Origin: DATHRK01 sp035513295
Lineage (GTDB): Bacteria > Gemmatimonadota > Gemmatimonadetes > Longimicrobiales > RSA9
Length of the DNA stretch: 48,829 nucleotides
Reading direction: 5' to 3'
Assembly: GCA_035513295.1 (NCBI GenBank)
Contig: DATKCH010000066.1
Span: 1-48,829 of the forward strand
Below are positions 17,426 through 25,844 of the stretch, piece after piece (the stretch's first letter is position 1; each line of letters begins with the position of its first letter). A program made the translations under genes and the position numbers. The notes under the pieces were generated by a model that saw only the letters and a program-made list of their open reading frames with translations, did no database searches and had not been told where the DNA came from.

Positions 17426-18471
17426 CAGGTCGGCCTCGTGCGGCGGCGGCGGTCCAGCGGGGGCGTGCGCTGCGTCCACGCGTCGGCCGCGATCAGCACG
17501 AGCGCCAGCGCCACGAACCAGGCGTACCGCTCGCGCGGCCGGACCTGCCGCTCGCTCGCGGTTCCGTCCGCGGCGACGGACCGGAGCGCGTCCACCAGCG
17601 CTCTGGATGCCCCGGCCTCGCCCAGGCGGACGTACCGTCCGCCGGTGCTCGCCGCCACGTCGCTCAGCAGGCTTTCGTCCAGTCGACTCACGACGATCTC
17701 TCCGTCGGGACCCCGCAGATAGCGGATCGGGCTTCCGTCCGGGGCGCGCCGCACGGGGATACGCGCGCCCTCGGTGGTGCCCACGCCCACGATGTGCAAA
17801 ACTACCCCCGCCGCGCGCGCCCGATCCGCCTCCTCGAGTACGGCCGCGCGCTCCTCATGGGCCTCGCCGTCCGTGAGGACCACCACGGCGCGGGGGCCGC
17901 TGAGCGCCTGCTCGTCCCCGCGCGCCAGCGCGGCGGCCTGGCGAATGGCGGCGGCGAGCGAAGAGCCTCCCTGGCTCATGATGTCGGGCGCGAGAGCGTC
18001 CACGTAGAGCGCGAGGGCGCCGTGGTCCACGGTCGGCGGCGAAAGGACGTAGCCGTTGCCGGCGAACGCGACCAGGCCGACCCGGTCGCCGGGGAGCGCG
18101 GCGAGGATGCGCCGGACCATCAAGCGGGCGGCCTCCAGGCGGTCCGGCTCGAGATCGGTCGCGAGCATGGAGCGGGAGACGTCGACCGCGACCACGAGGG
18201 TCCTCGAGCTTCCGCTCGCCTCCACCTCCTCGAGCCCCCAGCGGGGGCCCGCCGCAGCGAAGCCCAGCGCCGCCGCCGCGACGGCAAGGCGCAGCGCCGC
18301 GAGCGGCGTGGGCTCCCGGGCCGTCCCGACCAGCAGGCGCTTCACCAGGGGCACCTCCCCGAGCACCCGCAACGCGCGCGTCCTGCGGGCCGCGATGGCC
18401 CACACGGCCGCCGCGGCTATCAGCGGCAGCACGAACGCCAGCCACAGGAGCTCCGGCCGCGCGAAGGTCAC
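17425..18471 (-). CDS. batB: BatB-like von Willebrand factor A domain membrane protein
   Basis: 348 residues with two N-terminal helices (FARPELLWLAFVLPLIAAAAVW and a second), a VWA domain and a C-terminal helix (YAWFVALALVLIAADAW). The MIDAS metal site is complete: DVSRS, the following threonine/serine region (GGSSLAAAI) and TDGE. I take the GTG at 18471, which overlaps the batA stop as GTGA and gives the family-typical start VTFARPELLWL; an ATG at 18486 is possible. Likely forms an envelope complex with BatA. Confidence 0.83.
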   Translation of the reverse strand: MTFARPELLWLAFVLPLIAAAAVWAIAARRTRALRVLGEVPLVKRLLVGTAREPTPLAALRLAVAAAALGFAAAGPRWGLEEVEASGSSRTLVVAVDVSRSMLATDLEPDRLEAARLMVRRILAALPGDRVGLVAFAGNGYVLSPPTVDHGALALYVDALAPDIMSQGGSSLAAAIRQAAALARGDEQALSGPRAVVVLTDGEAHEERAAVLEEADRARAAGVVLHIVGVGTTEGARIPVRRAPDGSPIRYLRGPDGEIVVSRLDESLLSDVAASTGGRYVRLGEAGASRALVDALRSVAADGTASERQVRPRERYAWFVALALVLIAADAWTQRTPPLDRRRRTRPT

Positions 18472-19454
18472 GGAACGCGCCCCCACGGACTGGCGCGCAG
18501 GGACAGTTCGAGCAGGAGGAGCAGCGCGGCCGCCAGCAGGAAGGGCAGGTAGCGCGGGGTGAAGGCGACGAAGCGGCGCACCTCGACTTCCGTGGTCTCC
18601 AGGCGGTCGATCTCACCGTAGATGCTGTCGAGCGCGGCGGCGTCCGTGGCCCGGTAGTAGCGGCCGCCGGTGAGGTCGGCGATCTCGGTGAGCAGCTCCT
18701 CGTCGATGTGGACCTCGACCGTCGCGTACTGGAAGCGCCCGAAGAGGTCCCGGCCGATGGGCATCTGCGCGACGCCCTCGCTGCCGACCCCGATCGCGTA
18801 CACCTTAACGCCGAACGCGGCGGCGGCGCGCGCGGCGGTGAGCGGGTCCACCTCCCCACGGTTGTTCTCGCCGTCCGTCATGAGGATGATGACGCGCGAC
18901 TCGCCGGGAGCCCGGCGGAGCCGGTTGGCCGCGGTCGCGATCGCCGTGCCGATCGCCGTGCCGTCCTCGAGCTGGCCGACGCGCAACCGCTCGAGCGCAC
19001 GGAACAGCACCGAGTAGTCGATCGTGATCGGAACCTGGGTGAGCGCTTCGCCGGAGAACGCCACCAGCCCGATCCGGTCGTAGGTGCGCCCGCGGATGAA
19101 CTCCGCGACCTGACGGCGGGCCACCGTGAAGCGATTGTCCGGCGCGAAATCCTCCGCGAGCATCGAGCTGGAGATGTCCAGCGCGACGACCGCCGCGATG
19201 CCCTCGGCGTCGATCTGGACGGAGGAGAGCCCTGTGCGGGGCCCCGCGAGCGCGATCGCGAGCGCGACCACCGCCCCCGCGCGCAGCCATTCCGGCGCCT
19301 GGGCGAGGGCGCGCAACAGGGCGTCCGCCGCCGGCAGCCCGTCCACGCGCGGGAAACGGAGCGCGGCGGGCGGGCGCGCCACCAGCCACCACCCCAGCGC
19401 GATCGCCGCCGGGATCAGCAGGAGCAGCCAGGGGCGCTCGAAGCCGACGCTCAC
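18468..19454 (-). CDS. batA: BatA-like von Willebrand factor A domain membrane protein
   Basis: 328 residues: an N-terminal hydrophobic helix (PWLLLLIPAAIALGWWLVA), a second helix, a VWA domain with intact MIDAS residues (DISSSM, DGTAIG, TDGENN) and a C-terminal helix just before the stop (RYLPFLLAAALLLLLELSL). This is the standard BatA architecture. GTG start overlapping the upstream stop as GTGA. The paired batA-batB arrangement within moxR-DUF58 context is diagnostic of the Bat operon. Confidence 0.86.
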   Translation of the reverse strand: MSVGFERPWLLLLIPAAIALGWWLVARPPAALRFPRVDGLPAADALLRALAQAPEWLRAGAVVALAIALAGPRTGLSSVQIDAEGIAAVVALDISSSMLAEDFAPDNRFTVARRQVAEFIRGRTYDRIGLVAFSGEALTQVPITIDYSVLFRALERLRVGQLEDGTAIGTAIATAANRLRRAPGESRVIILMTDGENNRGEVDPLTAARAAAAFGVKVYAIGVGSEGVAQMPIGRDLFGRFQYATVEVHIDEELLTEIADLTGGRYYRATDAAALDSIYGEIDRLETTEVEVRRFVAFTPRYLPFLLAAALLLLLELSLRASPWGRVP

Positions 19455-20422
19455 GAGGCCTTCTCCGCCGCCGCCGCGGCGGCGGTCGCCTCCGCCTGGC
19501 GGCGCGCGCGCTCATCCTCGTGCCCGACCACCCACGCGCGCGCCGCCTCCCAGAGTTCTTCCGGCTCGCTCGCGCCGGGCCGGTGGCGCGCGAACTTCAC
19601 GCGATCCGCCCGGAACAGCACGGTGAGCAGGTCCCGCTTCTCGAGCGGGCGGAGCGCCGGGTCGATGTGAGCGTCGATCTCGGCGGTAGTGAGCCCCGCA
19701 CCCCAGGCGGGTTCCACGGAGTTCAGGTAGTCTCGCAACACTCGTGTCGTAAGAACATAAAAGAGCTTGACTTCGCCCTTCTCCAGCAGGCCCGACGTGT
19801 GGATCCGGTCGAGCTCGTCCAGCGCCTTCGTTCCCGGCGGGACCACGGCCACCGAAGCGCCCGACAGCCGACGCTTCCGACGAATCAGCCAGCGAGCCAG
19901 GGCGATGCCGGCCGCGACGAGCACCGCCACGAGAAGCAGCGTCGGGAGGATCGTGCGGTTCGGCCCGAGCACGTCCTTGGGCGGGCGGGGCTCGACCTCC
20001 GCGCTGTCGGCGGGCAGCACCGAGGCGATGCGCAGCGGGGGCGGCTCGAGCCGCACGGTGCGGGTTCCCCCCGACCCGTCCACGCGAATCCGGATCGGCG
20101 GCAGCTCGTGCTCGCCGGGTCGCCAGGCGGTCACGCGATAGGCGGCGCTGGCCACTCCGGGGAGGCCGTCCTCGGCCGGGACCGAGGCCGGGCCCAGGAA
20201 CTCCACTTCTCCCGACACCGCCAGCGAGTCGGGGAATCGCACCGTCTCGCCGGCGTCGTGTGGGACGCGGAGGACGAGCAGCACGGGATCCCCGACCGTC
20301 GCGCTGTCGGTGGCGAAGGCCGCGGAGGGGCCCTGGACCGGCGCGCCCGCGGCGGCCGCCGGGGCGGACAGCGCGAGCGCGATACCGATGGCCGTCCGCC
20401 GCGCGAACGCGCCCCGGGTCAT
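19451..20422 (-). CDS. Exported membrane protein with DUF4381-like C-terminal domain
   Basis: 323-residue protein in the Bat operon between the DUF58 gene and batA. A signal peptide (about 1-28) is followed by a periplasmic beta-rich region (ATVGDPVLLVLRVPHDAGETVRFPDS). One transmembrane helix lies near residues 158-180, and the cytoplasmic C-terminal part (ALDELDRIHTSGLLEKGEVKLFYVLTTRVLRDYL) resembles DUF4381, which occupies the same operon position in other bacteria. Overlaps at both ends (ATGA and GTGA) couple it to its neighbours. Biochemical role unknown. Confidence 0.7.
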   Translation of the reverse strand: MTRGAFARRTAIGIALALSAPAAAAGAPVQGPSAAFATDSATVGDPVLLVLRVPHDAGETVRFPDSLAVSGEVEFLGPASVPAEDGLPGVASAAYRVTAWRPGEHELPPIRIRVDGSGGTRTVRLEPPPLRIASVLPADSAEVEPRPPKDVLGPNRTILPTLLLVAVLVAAGIALARWLIRRKRRLSGASVAVVPPGTKALDELDRIHTSGLLEKGEVKLFYVLTTRVLRDYLNSVEPAWGAGLTTAEIDAHIDPALRPLEKRDLLTVLFRADRVKFARHRPGASEPEELWEAARAWVVGHEDERARRQAEATAAAAAAEKAS

Positions 20423-21381
20423 CGGCGGGCGGCGCGCGCGCGACGCTCGAAGAACTCCAGCAGCGGCGGCGCGTACGGCCGATCGGTCGCGACCTCGATC
20501 TCGTCCACGCCGAGGCGCCGGAACCTGCGCCGCATCGCCGCGTCACGCGCGATCGCGGTGGCGCGGAAACGCTGCCGGACCTCGCGGCTCCCGGTATCGA
20601 CGACACGCACCTCTCCGGTCTCCGGATCGCGCAGTCGCAGCAGCCCGGCGTCGGGGAGCTCCAGCTCGCGCGGGTCGGAGATCTTCACCGCGACGACGTC
20701 GTGGCGGCGCGAGACGACGCGCAGCGTGCGGTCGAACTGCGGCTCGTCCTCGGCCGGGATGTGGAAGTCGCTCAGGACGAAGACGATCGCGCGGTGCGGC
20801 AGCACCCGCCCGGCGTAGTCCAGCGCGCCCGCCAGGTCGGTGCCCCGGCCCTGCGGCCGGAAGGCGAGCACGTCGCGGATCAGCCGGAGCGCGTGGCGTC
20901 TCCCCTTCTTGGGCGGCACCGAGTGCTCGACGCGGTCGGTGAAGATGAGCAGGCCCGTGCGATCGTTGTTGCTCGCCGCGGAGAGCGCGATGACCGCCCC
21001 GATCTCGGCGGCGAGCTCCGCCTTGAACCGGGTCCGGGTGCCGAACTGCTCCGATCCGGACAGGTCGACGACCAGCAGGAGCGTGAGCTCCCGTTCCTCC
21101 ACGTACTGCTTCACGAAGGGCTGGCCCATGCGGGCGGTCACGTTCCAGTCGATCGTGCGGATGTCGTCTCCGGGCTGGTACTCGCGCACCTCCGCGAATT
21201 CGATGCCCTGTCCCCGGAATACCGACTGGTACTCGCCGCCGAAGACGTTGTCGACCAACCCGCGCGTGCGCAGTTCGATCAGGCGGACCTGGCGCAGCAC
21301 CTCGCGCGGAACGCCCTTGCCGGGTACGCCGCTTTCGGCATCGCCGTCGTCCGGATCGGGGGGGAGGGGCCAGCCGATCAC
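20419..21381 (-). CDS. DUF58 domain protein (VWA-like) of the Bat operon
   Basis: 320 residues. It carries the DUF58 signature with GQGIEFAEVREYQPGDDIRTIDW near residues 57-80, RELTLLLVVDLSGSEQFG (a DxSxS MIDAS-like motif) and IVFVLSDF. DUF58 proteins are the regular cytoplasmic partner of MoxR AAA+ ATPases. The start is GTG at 21381, overlapping the moxR stop as GTGA. The protein is thought to deliver MoxR activity to the Bat complex; this role is inferred from gene neighbourhood in the family. Confidence 0.9.
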   Translation of the reverse strand: MIGWPLPPDPDDGDAESGVPGKGVPREVLRQVRLIELRTRGLVDNVFGGEYQSVFRGQGIEFAEVREYQPGDDIRTIDWNVTARMGQPFVKQYVEERELTLLLVVDLSGSEQFGTRTRFKAELAAEIGAVIALSAASNNDRTGLLIFTDRVEHSVPPKKGRRHALRLIRDVLAFRPQGRGTDLAGALDYAGRVLPHRAIVFVLSDFHIPAEDEPQFDRTLRVVSRRHDVVAVKISDPRELELPDAGLLRLRDPETGEVRVVDTGSREVRQRFRATAIARDAAMRRRFRRLGVDEIEVATDRPYAPPLLEFFERRARAARR

Positions 21382-22496
21382 GGCACGCGCACGACCTCGA
21401 GGAGGCGCCGCACGATGTCGTCGGCCGTGACCTCCTCGGCCTCCGCCTCGAAGGTGGTGATGACCCGGTGGCGAAGGACGTCGGGCGCGAGCTCCTTGAC
21501 GTCCTCCGGCAGCACGTAGTCGCGTCCCCGGAGGAACGCCTGCGCGCGCGTGCACTGCGCCAGGTAGATGCTGGCGCGCGGCGACGCCCCGAAATGGATG
21601 AGCGGCCGAAGCCCGGACGCCCCGAACTCGTCGGGGTGGCGCGTCGAACGCACGATATCGACGATGTAGTCCGCGATCTTGTCGTCGAGGTACACCTCCC
21701 GCACTTCGCGCCGCGCCGCGAACACGTCCTCGGGACCCGCGACCGCCTCGATGGGGACCGGATCCCGGCCCGCCATCAGCCGGATGATCTCCTTCTCCTC
21801 GTCGCGTCCCGGGTAGCGCACGACCAGCTTCAGCATGAAGCGATCGACCTGCGCCTCGGGGAGCGGGTAGGTCCCCTCCTGCTCGATCGGATTCTGCGTC
21901 GCGAGAACGAGGAACGGGGGCTCCAGGACGTGGGTCTCGCCCCCCAACGTGACCTGGCGCTCCTGCATCGCCTCCAGCAGCGCCGACTGGACCTTGGGCG
22001 GCGCGCGGTTGATCTCGTCGGCGAGCACGATGTTGGCGAAAATAGGTCCCCGATTCGGGGTGAATTCCCCGCTGCCCTGGTTGTAGATCATCGTCCCGAC
22101 GATGTCGGCCGGCAGCAGGTCGGGGGTGAACTGGATACGCTGGAAGCGGGCGCGGATCGTTTCGGCGAGGGAGCTGACGGTGAGGGTCTTGGCTAGCCCC
22201 GGGACCCCCTCGAGCAGGACGTGACCGTCGGCCAGCAGGCCCACGAGAAGCCGCTCCACGAGGAGGTCCTGCCCGACCACGCGGCGGCGGATCTGTTCCG
22301 TGATGCGGCGCGCGAGCTGGAGTCCGGCGGACGCCGGCATCTCCCGGGCAGCGGCCGCGAGCGAGCCGAACTCCGTGCTCGCGCGCGCCGCCCCCGGGGC
22401 GACGAACCGATCCCCCCGCCCCTCGCCGGGCGCGCCGAAGGCCGCCGAATTCCGCTCCTCCGGCGCGTCGTAGCGCTCGTCCGTGCTTCCTTCCAC
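21378..22496 (-). CDS. moxR: MoxR-family AAA+ ATPase
   Basis: 372-residue AAA+ ATPase leading the Bat operon. Walker A GVPGLAKT (residues 97-104), Walker B VLADEINRAPPK, sensor 1 LVLATQNPIEQEGTYPLPEAQVDRF, and the C-terminal lid region are all present. A low-complexity N-terminal extension of about 55 residues precedes the core. Two in-frame GTGs compete: the one at 22496 lies six bases after AGGAG and is preferred over the one at 22502, which touches it. MoxR proteins act as chaperones for VWA-protein complexes. Confidence 0.93.
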   Translation of the reverse strand: MEGSTDERYDAPEERNSAAFGAPGEGRGDRFVAPGAARASTEFGSLAAAAREMPASAGLQLARRITEQIRRRVVGQDLLVERLLVGLLADGHVLLEGVPGLAKTLTVSSLAETIRARFQRIQFTPDLLPADIVGTMIYNQGSGEFTPNRGPIFANIVLADEINRAPPKVQSALLEAMQERQVTLGGETHVLEPPFLVLATQNPIEQEGTYPLPEAQVDRFMLKLVVRYPGRDEEKEIIRLMAGRDPVPIEAVAGPEDVFAARREVREVYLDDKIADYIVDIVRSTRHPDEFGASGLRPLIHFGASPRASIYLAQCTRAQAFLRGRDYVLPEDVKELAPDVLRHRVITTFEAEAEEVTADDIVRRLLEVVRVP

Positions 22497-22646
22497 CCGC
22501 ACCTCCTGGCCCGGCTGCCCGCCCGGCTGCTCGTGGATTCGATCTGCGTGTCCCCCCGGCGCGCCACGTGCGTCCTGCTTCTACGCGGCCCATCCGGATC
22601 GGGTCCGAAGGAAGGGCCGGCCCACCCTCGGACTCCCGCCGGTCCG

Positions 22647-24302
22647 TCAGCGTTTGATCCTCTCCCCGGCCTCCTCGTAGCGCAGTACCCAGGCCGCCAG
22701 GCGCCCGGGCCGGAGCGCGCCGCGGCGATCGCCGGGATCCAGGTCCGCGGCCGAGCCCACGTCGGCCGCGTCGTCGGAAGGCAGCTCGCGCATCGCGACG
22801 AAGCGGTCGCGCCAGCGCTTCCAGTTCTCCGGGCGCAGGTCGATCCAGCCCGCGTCGATCGCGCTCGCGTCCTGGACGCCCCCCGGGGCGGGCGGCACCA
22901 CGACGACAGGGCCGCGCAGGACGCTGGCGCCGCCGGGCAGGAGGATCGGGAACCCGACGCTCAACATCCGCACGCGCAGCTCGGCGTCTCCCTGCACCAC
23001 CGCCCAGGCCCGCTGCGCCGTCGCCTCCGGGTCCAGTTCCGACGCGGCCGCGAGGTCCTGAAACAGCCGCCCCAGCAGCGTCGCTTCGAAGAGCAGCTTG
23101 GCCAGGCGCGGAGGTCCCAGGGCCTCGTACGCCACCGGTTCGACGCCGTGCGCCTCCTCTAGCTCCGCCATGCGCGCGAGCGCGACCTCGCGCAGGACTC
23201 CCGCGCGATACGTGGGGCCGGAGGTGGCGGCGTCCAGGGCTCCCACCACGTCGCGGCCGGTGGGGTGGCCCATGATCTCGCGAACCGCGGATTCGGCGAT
23301 CTCCTCCGGCGTGATGTACTCCATTAGGCCGAGCGCCGTGAGCGCCTCGAACTCGGGGGCGCTGAACAACCCGTTCTCGCCCGCGTCCAAGTAGACGCCC
23401 TCCAGCGGCCCGCCTGCCGGCTCCCAGGACGGGCTCGCGTTGCCGTCGCCGAAGGCCGACGCGAGCGGGACTGGAACGGTGGCGTCGAACCGCTCGATCG
23501 GAGTCCCGCTCCTGCGCACCGGCCCGAATCCTATGCGCTTCCACGAAATCGCGGCGGTCGGCTTGATCTCCTTGACCGCCGGGGCTCCCGGCGTGCGCGC
23601 CATGAGGAAGAGGTACATGGTGTGCGCGCCGGCCAGCCCGGCCTTGGCCAGCAGGACCCGGCTCGGGCGCTCCTCCGAGTGGGTGAACGGCACGTTGAGT
23701 CCCATGCCGCCGGTCCCCGAGGTGCCGATCTTCAGGTAGAGGCCCGTGCCCACCCGGCGCATCGCGTCCAACGCTATCTGGACGTGCCGGATCAGCTGCG
23801 GCAGGTAGAGCGTCGCCAGGTGGCGCTCCACCGACTCGCCGGAGGCGCCTCCCCCCCCGGACTCCGCGCGCAACCCGCGCGCGCTCTCGAACACGTTCTG
23901 GTAGGCGAAGGCGGTGGCCGTATTGACGCAGTCGATGACGATGTCGGGACGCTGGTCGATCACGAGGGCTCCGAGCGTCGAACGCTCCACGACACCTCCG
24001 CCCATGTCCCCCAGCATGTCGTCGAGCAGAAGAGCGCGGGCCGCGGCGTCCCGCAGTATCTCGTCGCGCGATCTGTCCTTCAACGCCCGCGGCACGAACA
24101 GGTCGCCGAACGTGCCGCGCAGGGTCGCCCCGGCACGATCGGCGGCGGCGCCCAGCTCGGCAACGCCGGCGTCGACCTCCGACTCCCGCAGCGCGTGGAT
24201 CGTCAGGCTCGCCGGCCGGTGCTCCAGGAGCCGGCGGGCCACCGCCAGTCCGACGAGCCCCGAACCGCCGAGGATGAGTACGTTCCGGCCGTTGATGTCC
24301 AT
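22647..24302 (-). CDS. Rossmann-fold NAD(P)-binding protein of unknown function (SDR-like)
   Basis: 551-residue protein I do not recognise. The N-terminus is a clear dinucleotide-binding fold (NVLILGGSGLVGLAVARRLLEH, GGSGLVG at residues 12-18) of the extended SDR/epimerase type. Further on come DIVIDCVNTATAFAYQNVFE, LYLKIGTSGTGGMGLNVPFTHSEE and KEIKPTAAISWKRIGFGPV. I see no ordinary Tyr-x3-Lys pair. The C-terminal 250 residues have no familiar motif but include EYITPEEIAESAVREIMGHPTGRDV. ATG overlaps the rluB stop by one base (TAATG). Oxidoreductase or epimerase activity is possible but not shown. Confidence 0.6.
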   Translation of the reverse strand: MDINGRNVLILGGSGLVGLAVARRLLEHRPASLTIHALRESEVDAGVAELGAAADRAGATLRGTFGDLFVPRALKDRSRDEILRDAAARALLLDDMLGDMGGGVVERSTLGALVIDQRPDIVIDCVNTATAFAYQNVFESARGLRAESGGGGASGESVERHLATLYLPQLIRHVQIALDAMRRVGTGLYLKIGTSGTGGMGLNVPFTHSEERPSRVLLAKAGLAGAHTMYLFLMARTPGAPAVKEIKPTAAISWKRIGFGPVRRSGTPIERFDATVPVPLASAFGDGNASPSWEPAGGPLEGVYLDAGENGLFSAPEFEALTALGLMEYITPEEIAESAVREIMGHPTGRDVVGALDAATSGPTYRAGVLREVALARMAELEEAHGVEPVAYEALGPPRLAKLLFEATLLGRLFQDLAAASELDPEATAQRAWAVVQGDAELRVRMLSVGFPILLPGGASVLRGPVVVVPPAPGGVQDASAIDAGWIDLRPENWKRWRDRFVAMRELPSDDAADVGSAADLDPGDRRGALRPGRLAAWVLRYEEAGERIKR

Positions 24303-25117
24303 TAGGTCGTTTGCTGGCCGCGCGCTCGTCCGCCGCCCTTCGACCCGCCCCGGCGGGGCCTCGCGCGTTTCGGGCCAGCGGCCCGCGATCCGCCGCGCCG
24401 GAGCGCTTCGACCTCGGCCTCGGTCAGCTCGCGCCACTTCCCCGGCGCCAGCCCCTCCAGGCCCACCGGCCCGTAGCGGATCCGCCGCAGCCTCACGACG
24501 CGGTGGCCGACCGCCTCGAGCATTCTCCTGATCTCGTGCTTGCGGCCCTCGGCCATCGTCAGGCGCAATCTCCCGCCGCGCCCGCCATCGTCCGGAAGCC
24601 GAGTCGCGGCCAGCGGCCGGGCGAGACCGTCCTCCAGGATCACGCCCGCGCACACGCGCTCGAATTCCGCGTCGGTGAGAGCCCGTGCGGTGGCGACCGA
24701 ATAGACGCGGCGCACGCCGAAGCTCGGATGCGTGAGCCGGTGCGCGGTGCCCCCCTCATTGGTGAGCAGCAGCAGGCCCTCGCTCTGGCGGTCCAGGCGC
24801 CCCACGTGGAACAGCGTGTCGAAGCGTTCGGGGAGGAGATCGTAAACGGTCCTTCGGCCCCGCGGATCGCGGCGCGTGGTGACGTATCCGCGCGGCTTGT
24901 TCAGCGCGATCCAGGTGTCCGCCTCGGGCGCGATCTCCCGCCCGTCCACCTCGACGCGGTCCCGGTCGGGCTGCACGCGGGTGCCGAGCTCGGTCACCGT
25001 GCGACCGTTGACGCGCACGCGACCCTCCGTGATGAGGGCCTCCGCGGCGCGGCGGGAGCCGAGTCCGCAGTGGGCGAGAAAGCGCTGGAGGCGAAGCCCG
25101 GGGGCCGGTTCAGTCAA
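24302..25117 (-). CDS. rluB: RluB/RsuA-family 23S/16S rRNA pseudouridine synthase
   Basis: 271 residues: an S4 RNA-binding domain (LQRFLAHCGLGSRRAAEALI near 10-30), then the catalytic domain with GRLDRQSEGLL at 106-116 (catalytic Asp109) and EGRKHEIRRMLEAVGH. A basic Arg/Gly/Lys-rich tail (about 30 residues) ends the protein, as in many RluB proteins. The start is probably TTG at 25117, overlapping the scpB stop by eight bases; no better codon lies near the conserved start. The scpA-scpB-rluB order is widespread in bacteria, which favours RluB over RsuA. Confidence 0.9.
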   Translation of the reverse strand: MTEPAPGLRLQRFLAHCGLGSRRAAEALITEGRVRVNGRTVTELGTRVQPDRDRVEVDGREIAPEADTWIALNKPRGYVTTRRDPRGRRTVYDLLPERFDTLFHVGRLDRQSEGLLLLTNEGGTAHRLTHPSFGVRRVYSVATARALTDAEFERVCAGVILEDGLARPLAATRLPDDGGRGGRLRLTMAEGRKHEIRRMLEAVGHRVVRLRRIRYGPVGLEGLAPGKWRELTEAEVEALRRGGSRAAGPKRARPRRGGSKGGGRARGQQTT

Positions 25118-25844
25118 CGGGCCCGGGTCTGTTCGCCGCCGCGGCGACCACCCGCTCGACCTCGGCCTCGACGACCATCTGCACGCGTTCCTCATCGTCG
25201 GGGGCGGCGTCCCGCGTACCGGCGCCGGACCCACTCCCTCCGGCCGGGCCGTAGCCGCCGCTTTCCGCCGCCGCGGCCCCCGCCGGTTCCGCGGCGTCCT
25301 CGGAGCCCGCGAGACCGAACTCGTGGCGCAGCACGATGGGCAGATCCTCCGGCCGCGGCAGGTCGCCGAGCGACGCGTAACCGAAGTGTTCGAGGAAGCG
25401 CGGCGTCGTGGCGTAGAGTAGCGGCCGTCCGAGTCCCTCACCGCGGCCGGCGACCTCGATCAGGTCGCGCTCCGCCAGAGTGCGCAGGACGCCGGCGGAG
25501 CCGACGCCGCGGATCTCCTCGATCTCGGCCCTGCCGATGGGCTGGCGGTACGCCACGATCGCGAGCGCTTCCAGCGCCGCCGGCGAAAGCCGGGCGGGGC
25601 GGCTGACGGTGGCGAAGCGTTCGAGATACGGGACGAACTCGGGTCGGGTGAGGATCTGGAAGCCTCCCGCCAGCTCGTAGACCGCGAACGCGCGGTGGGC
25701 GTCGTCGTAGGCGGCCCGCAGGCGCCCGATCGACTCACGCACCTCTTCCTCGCTCACCCCCGGCTCGGCGCGCGCGATGTCCGCCGGAGACAGCGGCGCG
25801 TCGCTCGCGAAAAGGAGCGCCTCGACGATCCGTTCCAGCGTCAC
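25110..25844 (-). CDS. scpB: Segregation and condensation protein B
   Basis: Winged-helix subunit of the SMC-ScpAB condensin. The 244-residue product shows the ScpB core: RIVEALLFASDAPLS, LSPAALEALAIVAYRQPIGRAEIEEIRGV and LIEVAGRGEGLGRPLLYATTPRFLEHFG. A low-complexity Ala/Gly-rich tail with a final acidic helix extends the C-terminus beyond the usual 190-200 residues. The GTG start overlaps the scpA stop as GTGA. Confidence 0.95.
   Translation of the reverse strand: MTLERIVEALLFASDAPLSPADIARAEPGVSEEEVRESIGRLRAAYDDAHRAFAVYELAGGFQILTRPEFVPYLERFATVSRPARLSPAALEALAIVAYRQPIGRAEIEEIRGVGSAGVLRTLAERDLIEVAGRGEGLGRPLLYATTPRFLEHFGYASLGDLPRPEDLPIVLRHEFGLAGSEDAAEPAGAAAAESGGYGPAGGSGSGAGTRDAAPDDEERVQMVVEAEVERVVAAAANRPGPVD

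Noticed and set aside
20419..23544. A minus-strand open frame of about 1,040 codons running through DUF58 and moxR.
   Set aside because: Only its last 320 codons are DUF58; the rest is an alternate frame of moxR and the neighbouring gene, and the GTGA overlap marks the true start.
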